Of a stretch of 64,000 nucleotides of DNA, positions 21,001-29,080 are shown piece after piece. Position numbers and translations under genes: made by a program. Within the stretch, counting starts at the first letter, position 1, and each line of letters begins with the position of its first letter. The stretch is from assembly GCF_017916325.1 (NCBI RefSeq), contig NC_090151.1, positions 452,001-516,000 on the forward strand. Reading direction: 5' to 3'. Origin of the DNA: Leishmania martiniquensis. Lineage: Eukaryota; Euglenozoa; Kinetoplastea; Trypanosomatida; Trypanosomatidae. Under the pieces are notes generated by a model that was not told the origin of the DNA, did not search any database, and worked only from the letters and a program-made list of their open reading frames with translations.

Positions 21001-21589
21001 CGTAAAGCTCACGCGACTTCGTCGGATCGCCACTGCAAGCGTTGTAGATGACAGTGTACCACCCCATCCGGTGCTTTGGGGTTCTCAAAGGCCGCAGGGA
21101 GCTCTCGTCGCCCGTCTGCAGGGTTGTGTAAACAGCGAAGAGGTATCGGTCGATGTTGCTCCACAGGGTCTCTATTGGCAGCGGCATCTCTAGCTCGGCG
21201 GTGGGTGAGGAGGACGGGGTACGGGGACAGCCGGTCGAGAGATGGGTTGAAGCCGAAGAGGCGCCTTGCCGCCCTAGGCTTGGCGGCACCTCCATCGCGT
21301 TAAATTCGCTTTGGAGGACACGAGAGTCGTTTCCGTCGTCGGCGCTGCGCGCCCTGCACCCTCTGGCCTCAGGGGAGAGGCTCTCCGCAGTGCGGGGGCG
21401 CGCCTGACCGCGTATGCTCCGCGACAGCAGCAGTGACTCCCCGCCAAGAGCAGCGCCGCCGCGGGTGCGCGTGTAGCTTCCTTGTCGTTGGTGATGCGCA
21501 GTCTTCTCGTATGGCTGGTGATCGCCTATCGGTGGCTGCTGCCCCTGCTGCCAGGTGGATAAGCGACTTCTCTCCGCGGTGTTGTGCAT
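15008..21589 (-). CDS. Giant cullin, scaffold of a cullin-RING ubiquitin ligase
   Basis: Protein of 2193 aa; cullins are usually 700-900 aa. Cullin features in order are an N-terminal helical segment (WSNIDRYLFAVYTTL), a repeat with YTFLQEWHTFVVFRSVVLS, a repeat with VKPLATIVMEDVGNEYIAGI, then the cullin-homology core with LLARYADALLQQE and EDKDTFLEHYRLCLARRLL, matching the family pattern (ED)KD.F...Y...LA.RLL. The C-terminal winged helix has LLDAALVRIFKSRR; the Lys at about 2137 is the expected neddylation site. It ends DYVKRSPDDANTFIYLS, the normal cullin C-terminus. The extra length is Ser/Ala/Gly-rich sequence between helical repeats. The class (CUL1, 3 or 4-like) is not resolved. The frame upstream of 21589 starts with GTG. 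A later ATG at 21295 is possible because the first AG after the polypyrimidine tract lies inside the frame. Confidence 0.9.
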   Translation of the reverse strand: MHNTAERSRLSTWQQGQQPPIGDHQPYEKTAHHQRQGSYTRTRGGAALGGESLLLSRSIRGQARPRTAESLSPEARGCRARSADDGNDSRVLQSEFNAMEVPPSLGRQGASSASTHLSTGCPRTPSSSPTAELEMPLPIETLWSNIDRYLFAVYTTLQTGDESSLRPLRTPKHRMGWYTVIYNACSGDPTKSRELYARLALLLLHILESHVLFPILRHVDHSRVHFVTGTEDDAGTRSNGGSPQWGQGSRNAPTGSGTATGSSSSSSGWGRFKSIATAVRSASVHGTPTSEASRNSSFMGAASGNGNGSFAFMKRLLYPLSSPAVAARAVRASPAGGGGHHATEGDGGVGRPPPSPQAPTPTGPANGGAAKSSSGGARGTNSFAWTSCSSIPFRPRSSGALASSGSPAPANELQTAFAGFDCTVRHSPGGHSAVMPLHPLQRITGRSIAESAQPGATTSPPQSPVKAEHAPLTLPSVTSRHSTQQAAHVSAELSPLTRMARLLTPIGEKALPMAAQSAGSPRHTRVASKTGRVLVDDEEEVLCEVNTVSPAARDSLRQLQRCGSGSNNSSVAALASFNDTEAGSVGSRTDADADDDSLHTMNSSFSSEKVARERRLRVGKYAGEGANAAAARGGARGRATACTGAGPCSGDAHAVGTREPLPTCGSPFTSTLTPFDDVPSPFSSTVPSATMRSTVTTVPPSPPKSNAGPFSASERRTWSSDTKTASDISVAAADDVAHELSLSSPDATVTLAPPEASAMSDTGSTSPIPPPLSAAVKTTTAVRAAGAPRRDERRFSLCYTFLQEWHTFVVFRSVVLSCFRYLDQYYTRRFGMDTITLMCFKVFYVVVYEPLQPLLVIELRHLMQYVREVFEATGQVACEQLGLIQDTYSIITELLLLVQSTSSSMVAQQPPPQTGSGVSGSGGSGVTAAAAMLESSNAPSASAQLATSSAATAGVAPPATADMAAAETAVRGYTSSRAHRTISGQSHSPASSAASTPRQNTLNPPIASGTVTAPPPPAGDEERSGARPQGLRRHRLMSLFTSGRFGDGPRGGSNSSRDQRATSTPVSPWASPALETASPAGVPSAFERESGATADGKVVPRPQAQCDGDSGEISGREEADCRGAKQQGSAAVIGRISAPVVVVDLRGTVELHDRLESNTTTHSLTKQALKQWEGMAAARRLHLGTIVKEIVKPLATIVMEDVGNEYIAGIYAFYRCAREAHRSTEEGRRGYVEWADSVKELEKHVWRRVQLPFLHASLRSALNEVLVVEPHRSILLDARFGLRAVLDVWSSSVEAAGLGLAPQLSAAAARSGGAGTQVCGSRDAAAFHWQIGSVAALTPLGGEVDEAGLLASRGAQPGGSKELEALTSLAAHGSHASHALPSPHPRTAPSLPFAMGEGQGRPSQILFVTSAVEEEDGRRHGDHGSGALSVAQQTTAASSDTPATVAAATSSIDRSSSGCFPAHAGDWAGKRGVQREQPTLATATMPCMISATGSGTYAMGKKVAAGSALAPHRELGGQSVLSTGTVAAVDSGGLVSAEGEGGVTSALAALESLYHLFSDVTEDECFVLMAAVIITKLIRDAADIIEQHLRAVSGLASAASQQPHPQAAGVELMAGLVALMERYTELVEGVFHNHAIVHRALSDATEELMRPVRWTQKGVLQTSQQRAHEALMAAAAAAAKAETADGSLRGPASSAGADLPNVLLSRDARQATLPLVELAANYPQAVQQLKLSTLLARYADALLQQERGGGRVLSSKLHKRLRLVAQLVSLLEDKDTFLEHYRLCLARRLLGYSSGPAVPHSGAPSGAACGVVGGRTKPSLAVGRAAHGSSAAASLNMEAERQLVSFLQLYVGATGTHAFEAMLRDYEGTERTRELFEQEEAYQELPAKIRVQLITSAQWPTYAMPPLQTHISLQRGMEAFRAHYAKQHPSRTLLWVFSLGSATLTVELVSGAKQVVASTILATLLLVVSDAYNAEGADAGQGGALTGAELARIVGLPFHYLRAHLHLLTQHRAFHLLQRIPANSGTGSGGVATAATAPIMESDAFTLNPFYTHKLRKIHLPLPKTRPTGLPPGDADMFGGGVPLASRPDPHATPSSSASKVATTPVSANADEDAAVARHVQATRRVLLDAALVRIFKSRRVVLFEDLLQTVTAHLSRQFVPSRRDVKAQLEGLIDRDYVKRSPDDANTFIYLS

Positions 21590-22725
21590 CGAACACAGCG
21601 TGCGAAGAGAAGAGAAGCAAAAAAAGAGAGAAGGCGAGACGAATGCTCCTCCTCGGCGGAAGCGGGTGGGAGTCACCACGGCCACAGTTGCAGTAATAAA
21701 CGTGCGCGAGATGCAGGCAACGGTCTCCGGATGGACCGCCAACGTCAGCGCGAGAATTAACGCGGCCTCTTTACCTTTTGAGCGCACTTCCAGCTGGGTC
21801 GCGCGCACCCTCGCGCTCCTCCACACGGCACTAAGAGGTGCTCTGCGGACGTGGACGAATCAAGCGGGGCGACGATGATGACAGAGGAGGGAGGGAGCCT
21901 TGGAGGAACAGAGGGAGACAGGGATGGGGGCGGGTGTGTGTGCAATCGTCGGCGATGATGCGGCTGGCGCATAGAAGGAGGGGGGGAGGTGCGCTGTAAA
22001 CATATATATATATATGTATGTGTATGTGTGTGTGTGGGGGGGGGGGAGGGGGAGTGCGCAAAGTTGACCAAAGGTATGCATGCAGCGGCAGCGTACAGCA
22101 CCGGTGGGGAAGACCGAGGAGACGCTAAATGGGAAGGGCGGGATGACAAGGGGGACATGCACGCCCACAATCGTTCCAGCGCCGATGGCGCCAGTTCGTT
22201 TCGCGCCCCAAAATATACTTGAGAACCGAAGACGTGCACTTCCTGTAGCGTGCCCGCATTTTCTGCCGTCCCCACCGGCAATCGCCCACCGAAGAGGGCT
22301 GAGGGTAGGCGGCAGGTGAAAGATGAGGTGGGACTCATGGGAAGGAGAGAGAGAGCTCTGCTGCGGTGCTTGCCAAGATCATGCACACGCGCCCTCACTC
22401 GCTCGCTCGCTTCTTCACCTAGTCGAGAGGCCTTCGCCTCCCCATCCCTCCTCCCCACCCCCCCTTTGCGCCGCATCCCCCTTTTTTGTTGGTCACACGC
22501 GATGGTGTGTGTGTGTGTCTTCCACTGGTCGATGGACTTGATCGTCCCTCCGACGAATACCGCCGAACATCCAGCTGCACAGCAGCAGCAGCCACACCTC
22601 GCTATTTTCACCGTCATTGAGACCGTTCCACACACACACACACACAGAGGGCGGTATGAAAGGGCAGCCGCACCAGCTGGCCGCCACCAACTCGTCCGTC
22701 AGAGCGCCCCTCCTCCCTAAAGCTT
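21590..22725 (-). other. Intercistronic region: mitochondrial-protein gene 3' UTR and cullin 5' UTR
   Basis: About 1.1 kb without a recognisable gene. It holds the cullin's polypyrimidine tract (about 21604-21640, minus strand), a TA-TG-G compound repeat (22001-22053), a TG run (about 22504-22518) and a CA run (about 22629-22646). Confidence 0.65.
22001..22053. repeat. Compound TA / TG / poly-G repeat
   Basis: An alternating TA run passes through TATG into TG and then a run of 11 G, interrupted by A. The AT-rich part stands out in a GC-rich chromosome. Confidence 0.8.
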
Positions 22726-25700
22726 TTACTTCCCCCCACGCGCGCCACGATTCTTATCGCCACTGCTGCTGCCGTTGCTGTTGCGCCCCCCACGACTTCC
22801 ACTGACTGCGCCAGGTGGACTGGCAAGACGAGAGCCCCGTCCGCGTCCGGAACCACTGGCGCTGTTCTTCAAGCTACCCAGCAAGTCTTTGACGCGCGTG
22901 GACGAGGATGCCGCCGACGACACAGCGCTACCGCCGCTGCGTCCCTGTCGAGCCGCAGCGGCGCGGTCTTTCTCGTCGCGCGTGCCAATGGCTGCGCGGT
23001 GGCCCACGACGCTGGCAAGGTTGAACTCCCCACTACCTTTCCGGCTGCCAGAGCTGGACTGCCCAGCGCGCCCAGTTCCTTGCTGGAAAGTTCGGCGGCC
23101 TTGCACAACGGCTGGCCCACCAGCGCCACTGCCCACCGCAGCCTCTTCGGCACTGCGACCCTCCAGCACGTTGCGCCAGTAGCGCTCCGCGTTGCGGCGG
23201 AACTCCTGCTCGATGGCCGTCGACGCTTCGCCCTCCAGTGTGCGGAGCAGCCCAGCATTGGCGATCTGCGCCTCGGCCTGGGCGGACGGCATTGTGGCGC
23301 TGTATTCCTTTAGAAGTTTCCCGTAAAAGCTTAGCAGCGGCGCGACACGGTAGAAAAAGCGGTTGAAGCTGTCGACCAGCCGCGGGTGCGACTGGGCGCT
23401 GCCGCTGCGGCGCTGATCACCGCCGGCACTCTCTTCCAACAGATATCTCAGCTTTGGGTTGGCGGAGATGCCGCTGAAGAGGGCTGAGCTGCGCAGCGCC
23501 TTGAGCAGCCCTTGGTCATTTTCGGTGGTGACGCACACCACCTCCTTTTCGCGATGCGTCATGTAGGTGAGCGACTTACAGTGCGCCGCAATGAAGCCCG
23601 TGGCGGGGACGCGGGCCGGACCAGCGAGGATGCCGTATCGTCGGAAGCGCTCCGCCGTCTCCATGGATTCGATGAGGGTGCTCTCGTACTGGAACGGGCC
23701 CATTTCCGGCGGCAGCAAGCGCACCTGGGTGTACTGGCCCGTTCCCTCCGTGCCATCCGCGTGGCGCGCGTCATCCACCTCAAAGTACGCCACAGCACTC
23801 GTCAGCTGCTCCGGATGCGCCGAGATGCGTCCCAGAAATTTTACAAAGGCCTCGATGGCGACGGTAATGTTGGGCACGAACTTGCCGGCCGTGTAATCGG
23901 CGTACATCTGCTCTGCTGTTTGGTAGTTGTTCGAGCACACGGGCAGGAAGGCGTTCAGGAATTCCTGCCGAAGAGTGGGGTTCGCCTTGTTTTGCTGAAG
24001 TGCGTAGAGGACATCTGCAGCAACGCCATCCTGACTCCACGCCAGCTCCTCGAGCACCTTCGACACCATCTTGTCACCGCCACTACTGCCGCTGCTCCCC
24101 GCTTTGGAGGCGCCTCGCGTTCGCTCAAGCATCTGCTGCATGCTGATGGTGGCAGCACCACGGGAAGCACTGGGGTTCGTGATGCTGCCACCGTTTCTGC
24201 TGCTCGCGGTGGGGCCGCGCGACTGAGGACCGCTCCAGCTGAAGACAAGCGACACCGGCACAGCAAAATCACCGCCGCCAAGCGGCTCTTTTTCGGGGCA
24301 CTGGGCGAGGCCGCGCACCACCACGGAGATGTTGTCCTCCGTGACGCGCATCTTCGACAGCAGCCTCGCCAGCTCCCCCACATGCACCAGCGTTAGCACC
24401 TTGGCGCTCTCCCTCTCCAGGCCGCGGCTCTTCTGCACCGTCCGTTCCATGACGACGGTGCTCGGAATGCCTCGGCCGACGATGCGGGCCAGGCCGATAT
24501 GAAAGCGCTGCAGCACATCCTGCTGAATGTAAGCAGTGTAGTTGCTGTCGACACTGCTGCCTGCCAGCAGGGCACCGCCGCTGCTGCTCGTACAGGCACG
24601 CTGCACGAGGCCGACAATGTACGACTCATCGCTGTCACCGCGACGGAACTGGGTCGCGTGTTCCAGGGCAAAGGCGTTGCGGTCGACATCCACCCATATA
24701 TTTCCGTCACTCATGAGACCCCCAGAAACGGTAGCAGACGCAGAAGCGCCCGGTACTGCGAGGCGTGGCACGTGATCTGGCAGTCCAGAGTTGAAGGCAT
24801 CGAGTTCCTCCTTCAAGTACCGATGCAGCGCTTTGCACAGCAGCAATGAAGGCGCTCGCCCCTTCGTACGCCACTCCTCCACGGAGAGGAGGAGCTGGCG
24901 CACATTCACGTCAGACTCGCCGCACTGCTGCAAGGCCCAGGCGTGGATATCCTGGTGGCCCAGCTTCTCGTGAAAGAGCCGCACAAGGGGATTGCCGAGG
25001 CCAAGCACCGCCACGCGCTGCTGCTCCGCCTCGAGCGTGTTGAAGTGCGTCGTGTCGTGCTGTGGGGAGTGCCCGTGCGGGCCCAGTCCGAACCCCTTCG
25101 CGTAGTCCGCTGCAATGTCGCTGATGCGCTCACCCATACCGTAGGTCGTGCCGAAGGGTGGCCGCTTGCCGCCGAAGGGCAGTCGAGCGCTCTCAATGAT
25201 GCGGCGCTCGCTGCTGTCCAGGAAGGCCATCTGCTCGCGGTTGTGCTCCTCCCAGCCGAACTCCAGTGGCGTCCACCACGATTCGTTGAGGCGCAGTGAC
25301 TGCGTCTCCGTCGGTGACTTGACGAAGTTGCCGGGTCGGCGGCCGCTGATATCCCGCAGCGCCTGCTCAATGACGCCAACCTCAGCGTCGGTCATCTCCT
25401 CCGCCTCGCCCCAGCCCCACTCTAGCTCATCCCGGTCCACTGTCGGTAGCCCACACACGCGTTGGTGCTCCCATTTGCCCCTGAATGTGACCGACCGCTC
25501 GTGGCGCTCTGGAATAACGGAGAACGCCTGCGGGTTGTGGAAGAACTGCCGAGCCAGCAACCGATCCATGTACTCCTTCGTCTGAAAGTCGTCCTGCGTC
25601 GAATGCTGCGCGTACCCATACTTCTTCACCTTCGGTGTGTACTTGCCTTGAACGAGAGACGCCCACTGCTCTCGCTGGAACGGCGCCTGCTCGAGCTCCT

Positions 25701-28206
25701 TGAGGCGCTCGTCGACGAAGTCGTTACGGAACGGGGTGCGCCACGATGGTGGTTCCTGCAGCGGCGCCAGTGCCCCGTCTGCGTCCGTCAGGGTCCGCAG
25801 CTGGTACATATGCTTCACCGTCTCTGGGTTGCCGAGCGGAACGGCGACGCTGCGGTCTAGCACAGAGCTCCCGCCGCGCTGCAGGTGCCACTGCACGTAC
25901 AGCTCGCCCCCACGCACGCCGACGACCTGCCCGAGGCATTCATCTGGCAGCGTGCGCTGAGCATCTAGTACCGCAACGACCGCGCGCCTCCGCCTTGTCT
26001 CCACCTTCGCGTAGTTGGACTGCAGTTGCAGGCAGTCCGTGCCGAGGCTCAGCAAACCCCTGCTCGCCTGCAGTGCCGTGTCGCCGTACATGGCGTACAG
26101 ACTCCACTCCCCCTCCGCGCCGCTCTTGTCGACGCCGACGACCACCACGTCGAACGCCGCTACACCCTCCTGCTCCTTTGGGGTGAGGCGCAGCACCTCA
26201 CCCGACTCAAAGCCACCAAAGACCTCGCATGCCTCCGCGGTGGTGTCGAGCAGCATCGGGGCGTTGCGCACCGGGTCTGTGTACCGCACCGCCGCGGGAT
26301 TGGAGTACGTGCGACCCTTCACGAGCACGCGCTGCCCTGCGTGGGTGACGCCGTACGGTTTCAACACCTCCGCTGAGGTCTCGAATACGCGATACCACGC
26401 GGCGTCGGGAAAGACGCACCATGCAGAGTTCCCAGGCACTGTGGGAGAGTGCTGCCCGTACTTCTTAGCCATGGCGACCTCTTCTGCTTTGCGCGCGGCC
26501 TCCAGCTGCGCACGCCGCGCGCCGCGACTGGCGATGCGCTCCTTGAGGTACATCATTTCGCGCCACTCCGCACCGGTATACGCTTCCTTTGGAAGACCTG
26601 TGGCGAGGAACGACTGCTCAATGCCGTCCTTGACAGCCCGCCAGTTCGTCACCTGCTTTGTCTTCGGGTCGACCCGGTACGGCACGATTGCGGAAGTGTC
26701 GGGCTTCCATAGGGCGGGCGGCACCCGCACGACGCCCTCCTCGCGCTGCTGTCGGCGATACCTGTTCACCTCCATGTCGAGCCGCATCTGCAGCGGTGAG
26801 TGGGGCACACTCTGCGCGTCGCCCGTGTACTTGGCGGCTCTGCTCTCCAGCTTGAAAGCGTTTGTGAGGAGGTGCTCGTGCGGCGTGTTGTCCAACAAAT
26901 TGTCGACAGCCTTTTCCATCGAGGGGGTGATGTGCACCGCTCCCAAGAGGAATTCTTTTGAGCCGCGAAGCGCGTTCAGGAAGTTTACCACCTTCGCACG
27001 GTGCTTTGTCTTGATGTAGACAGAGAGCAGCGCCTCCGTCTGACGCTGCGTGTGCGCCGTCGTGCCAAAGAAGGGGTCTTCCGTGGCGCGGTACCACAGA
27101 GCCTCGGCGCGGCGCATGACGACGTCGTACCATTCCCGGCCCCAGTGCTGATGCGGCGCCCATCGACCGCGGTGCTTGCGAAACGGCGTGCTTGGGTCAC
27201 CCTCACCGCAGTAGCGCGTCGTCGCGTACGGCAAGCTGCACCGAGGGCAGTAGTCCTCGTTCACGTAGTTCGCCTCCATCTCTAGAAAGATGGCGAAGAG
27301 GTCCTCCAGGTGCTGCGGCCGCGCCTTGAGGAGCTGGTCGCGCAGGTAGGTGTCCTGGAAGTCGAAGCTACTCATAGCGTCATGGAAGGCAACGAAAAAT
27401 TGGTGCACATGCTGCGTGTGCCGCGAGCGAAATGCGCCAATGTCGCCCACCGCGTCGTAGTGCTGCTGGATCAGAAAGGATAGGCGGTCGAACCACGCCT
27501 TGCAGTGTTCCACGGATTTGACGTCGCGCACCTCCATCAACTCCGGCCCCAGCACCTCCGCCGTCAGCGCCGAGGATGGGTTTGCCAGTTGGCTCCCGTG
27601 CGCGGTGCTGCGGTAGAGGGTCTGATTCCACAGCGGCTCGTAGTGCAGGTTCGTGATGGCCGGCCGCGGCACGCCCTTGTAGCGTTGGTCTGTATTAAGC
27701 TCGTAGGCCGAGTCGCCCTGACGGCCACCGAGCTCATCTGCTTCGAAGCCGTGGGGGCGCCCGAGCAGCAGATGCGCCTCCCGCTGGCCAAAGACATAAC
27801 TGCGAAAAAAGCGATTGGTGCCCGAGTCTGTGTCTGTCTCCCAGAGACCCATGTGCTTGGTGTATACTGGCGTGATGTGCGGCAGCCCACGGCGGGATTT
27901 GCCGATGTTGTGCTCATTGCTAAAGAGGCCGTAGCGCTTGTCGTGGATGTACGACGGCTGACGCGCCTCGTTGTGCTGCCGCTTTGTCGCGTACTTGAAG
28001 GAGTAGCGCCGCTGCTCGTACAGGGGGACGGAGACAGCAGCAGCGCCAACGCTTCCGCCCAGCCCACCGCTGCCGCTTCTGCTATTGAGAAAAGACTCGT
28101 GGCCACCGAGGATGCCACTACCACCACCGATCGCAGCTGCCGCCGAGCACTGCCCCGTTGGGGAGCGTGCCGCCGTGTAGGTGCTTCGTGCGCGGGCACG
28201 CAGCAT
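22726..28206 (-). CDS. Large probable mitochondrial protein of unknown function
   Basis: Protein of 1826 aa. The N-terminus MLRARARSTYTAARSPTGQ is Arg/Ser/Ala-rich with no acidic residue, a good mitochondrial presequence. The first ~1100 residues are rich in aromatic and charged residues, with Trp/Tyr/His-rich patches such as HRGRWAPHQHWGREWYDVV. One Cys cluster, YCPRCSLPYATTRYCGEG, could bind zinc. Unlike its neighbours most of the chain looks folded. The C-terminus turns into a Gly/Ser/Arg-rich tail ending GDKNRGARGGK, which suggests RNA or protein contacts. Composition and size resemble trypanosomatid mitoribosome or mitoribosome-assembly proteins, but I do not recognise a named member, so this is inference. 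The frame upstream starts with GTG; ATG at 28206 lies behind a clear splice signal. Confidence 0.85.
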   Translation of the reverse strand: MLRARARSTYTAARSPTGQCSAAAAIGGGSGILGGHESFLNSRSGSGGLGGSVGAAAVSVPLYEQRRYSFKYATKRQHNEARQPSYIHDKRYGLFSNEHNIGKSRRGLPHITPVYTKHMGLWETDTDSGTNRFFRSYVFGQREAHLLLGRPHGFEADELGGRQGDSAYELNTDQRYKGVPRPAITNLHYEPLWNQTLYRSTAHGSQLANPSSALTAEVLGPELMEVRDVKSVEHCKAWFDRLSFLIQQHYDAVGDIGAFRSRHTQHVHQFFVAFHDAMSSFDFQDTYLRDQLLKARPQHLEDLFAIFLEMEANYVNEDYCPRCSLPYATTRYCGEGDPSTPFRKHRGRWAPHQHWGREWYDVVMRRAEALWYRATEDPFFGTTAHTQRQTEALLSVYIKTKHRAKVVNFLNALRGSKEFLLGAVHITPSMEKAVDNLLDNTPHEHLLTNAFKLESRAAKYTGDAQSVPHSPLQMRLDMEVNRYRRQQREEGVVRVPPALWKPDTSAIVPYRVDPKTKQVTNWRAVKDGIEQSFLATGLPKEAYTGAEWREMMYLKERIASRGARRAQLEAARKAEEVAMAKKYGQHSPTVPGNSAWCVFPDAAWYRVFETSAEVLKPYGVTHAGQRVLVKGRTYSNPAAVRYTDPVRNAPMLLDTTAEACEVFGGFESGEVLRLTPKEQEGVAAFDVVVVGVDKSGAEGEWSLYAMYGDTALQASRGLLSLGTDCLQLQSNYAKVETRRRRAVVAVLDAQRTLPDECLGQVVGVRGGELYVQWHLQRGGSSVLDRSVAVPLGNPETVKHMYQLRTLTDADGALAPLQEPPSWRTPFRNDFVDERLKELEQAPFQREQWASLVQGKYTPKVKKYGYAQHSTQDDFQTKEYMDRLLARQFFHNPQAFSVIPERHERSVTFRGKWEHQRVCGLPTVDRDELEWGWGEAEEMTDAEVGVIEQALRDISGRRPGNFVKSPTETQSLRLNESWWTPLEFGWEEHNREQMAFLDSSERRIIESARLPFGGKRPPFGTTYGMGERISDIAADYAKGFGLGPHGHSPQHDTTHFNTLEAEQQRVAVLGLGNPLVRLFHEKLGHQDIHAWALQQCGESDVNVRQLLLSVEEWRTKGRAPSLLLCKALHRYLKEELDAFNSGLPDHVPRLAVPGASASATVSGGLMSDGNIWVDVDRNAFALEHATQFRRGDSDESYIVGLVQRACTSSSGGALLAGSSVDSNYTAYIQQDVLQRFHIGLARIVGRGIPSTVVMERTVQKSRGLERESAKVLTLVHVGELARLLSKMRVTEDNISVVVRGLAQCPEKEPLGGGDFAVPVSLVFSWSGPQSRGPTASSRNGGSITNPSASRGAATISMQQMLERTRGASKAGSSGSSGGDKMVSKVLEELAWSQDGVAADVLYALQQNKANPTLRQEFLNAFLPVCSNNYQTAEQMYADYTAGKFVPNITVAIEAFVKFLGRISAHPEQLTSAVAYFEVDDARHADGTEGTGQYTQVRLLPPEMGPFQYESTLIESMETAERFRRYGILAGPARVPATGFIAAHCKSLTYMTHREKEVVCVTTENDQGLLKALRSSALFSGISANPKLRYLLEESAGGDQRRSGSAQSHPRLVDSFNRFFYRVAPLLSFYGKLLKEYSATMPSAQAEAQIANAGLLRTLEGEASTAIEQEFRRNAERYWRNVLEGRSAEEAAVGSGAGGPAVVQGRRTFQQGTGRAGQSSSGSRKGSGEFNLASVVGHRAAIGTRDEKDRAAAARQGRSGGSAVSSAASSSTRVKDLLGSLKNSASGSGRGRGSRLASPPGAVSGSRGGRNSNGSSSGDKNRGARGGK

Positions 28207-29080
28207 GGGGGCGGCCGCTGTACGCCAAAGAAGAGTGACCAACGAGGTGCGTGTGCGTGTCTGTGTTGGAGGAGGAGGAGGGAGGGAGCAGGTGGGCGGC
28301 AAGCAACCGTCCACGCTAACTCACGTGCGTGCACTACAAAGGCGACAAATAGAGAAAAACGGTCTTCTCTCTTCGCCGCGCGTGCGACCTGTCACTGAAG
28401 GGAGTCGAGGGTGCGTATGTGTGTGAGAAGGGAGCAGAGAGGAAGGGGTGCAAGGCGAGCGGCTCGAGTCCATTGCATAGGAGGGGCGCAGAGAGGAGGA
28501 GGATGGGGTGAAGGGCGAGAGGACGAGGGATGCGCCCGAGGGGTACACCATCTCTGCCGCCTCCCTCTCGCATCGACAGTTTCGCCATATGCGGCACAGA
28601 GGCCGAAGGAGCGGTGCAGCAAGCGGTAACGGAGGCGCCATGTATTGCTTTCTTCTCCCCTGTGTAAAATGCCCCTTGCGCGCTTCTCGGCTTCGATGGA
28701 TGGGCGCGTGCGTCTGTGGAGGAGAAGGCGCTGCGATGGCGTCGGTCAGGGAGGAGTGTGAGAGGCGACGGCGAACGCCCGCCACTCAGAGACGTGCACG
28801 CAGACGCGCCGCGAGATGCAAAGAGTCCTCCATGGGGTACTCGAGGAAGAGATCAAGAGAGGAGGAAGGGGTAGCGCAGATGGCACAGATATGGAAGAGA
28901 CACGGAGGCCCACACGCGAGGAGCGGTAGTCCGTCCCGACGGATGGGCGCAGGCCGCCCGTTGGCCCGTCACGTCCAAACCCTCTCCCTTGCCGTGTTTC
29001 ACCTCCCCGGCTACTCCGCTACGTGAGCAGTGACGATCGCCGGCATGTCGGCCTTTCCTACCTTGCATGCATGTATCGAC
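28207..29080 (-). other. Intercistronic region: MGCANQ-gene 3' UTR and mitochondrial-protein gene 5' UTR
   Basis: About 870 bp. It holds the splice signal above and GA-rich stretches near 28426-28530 and 28840-28880. No recognisable gene or repeat array. Confidence 0.65.
28261..28262 (-). promoter_or_regulatory. Candidate spliced-leader acceptor AG for the mitochondrial-protein gene
   Basis: The tract CTCCCTCCCTCCTCC and following pyrimidines (about 28267-28290, minus strand) are followed by ACACAG at 28261. A second AG at 28219-28218 is an alternative. Both are upstream of the ATG at 28206. Confidence 0.5.

Noticed and set aside
26015..27019. 334-codon plus-strand open frame
   Set aside because: Wholly antisense to the well-supported 1826-aa gene. 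Long antisense frames are expected at this GC content.
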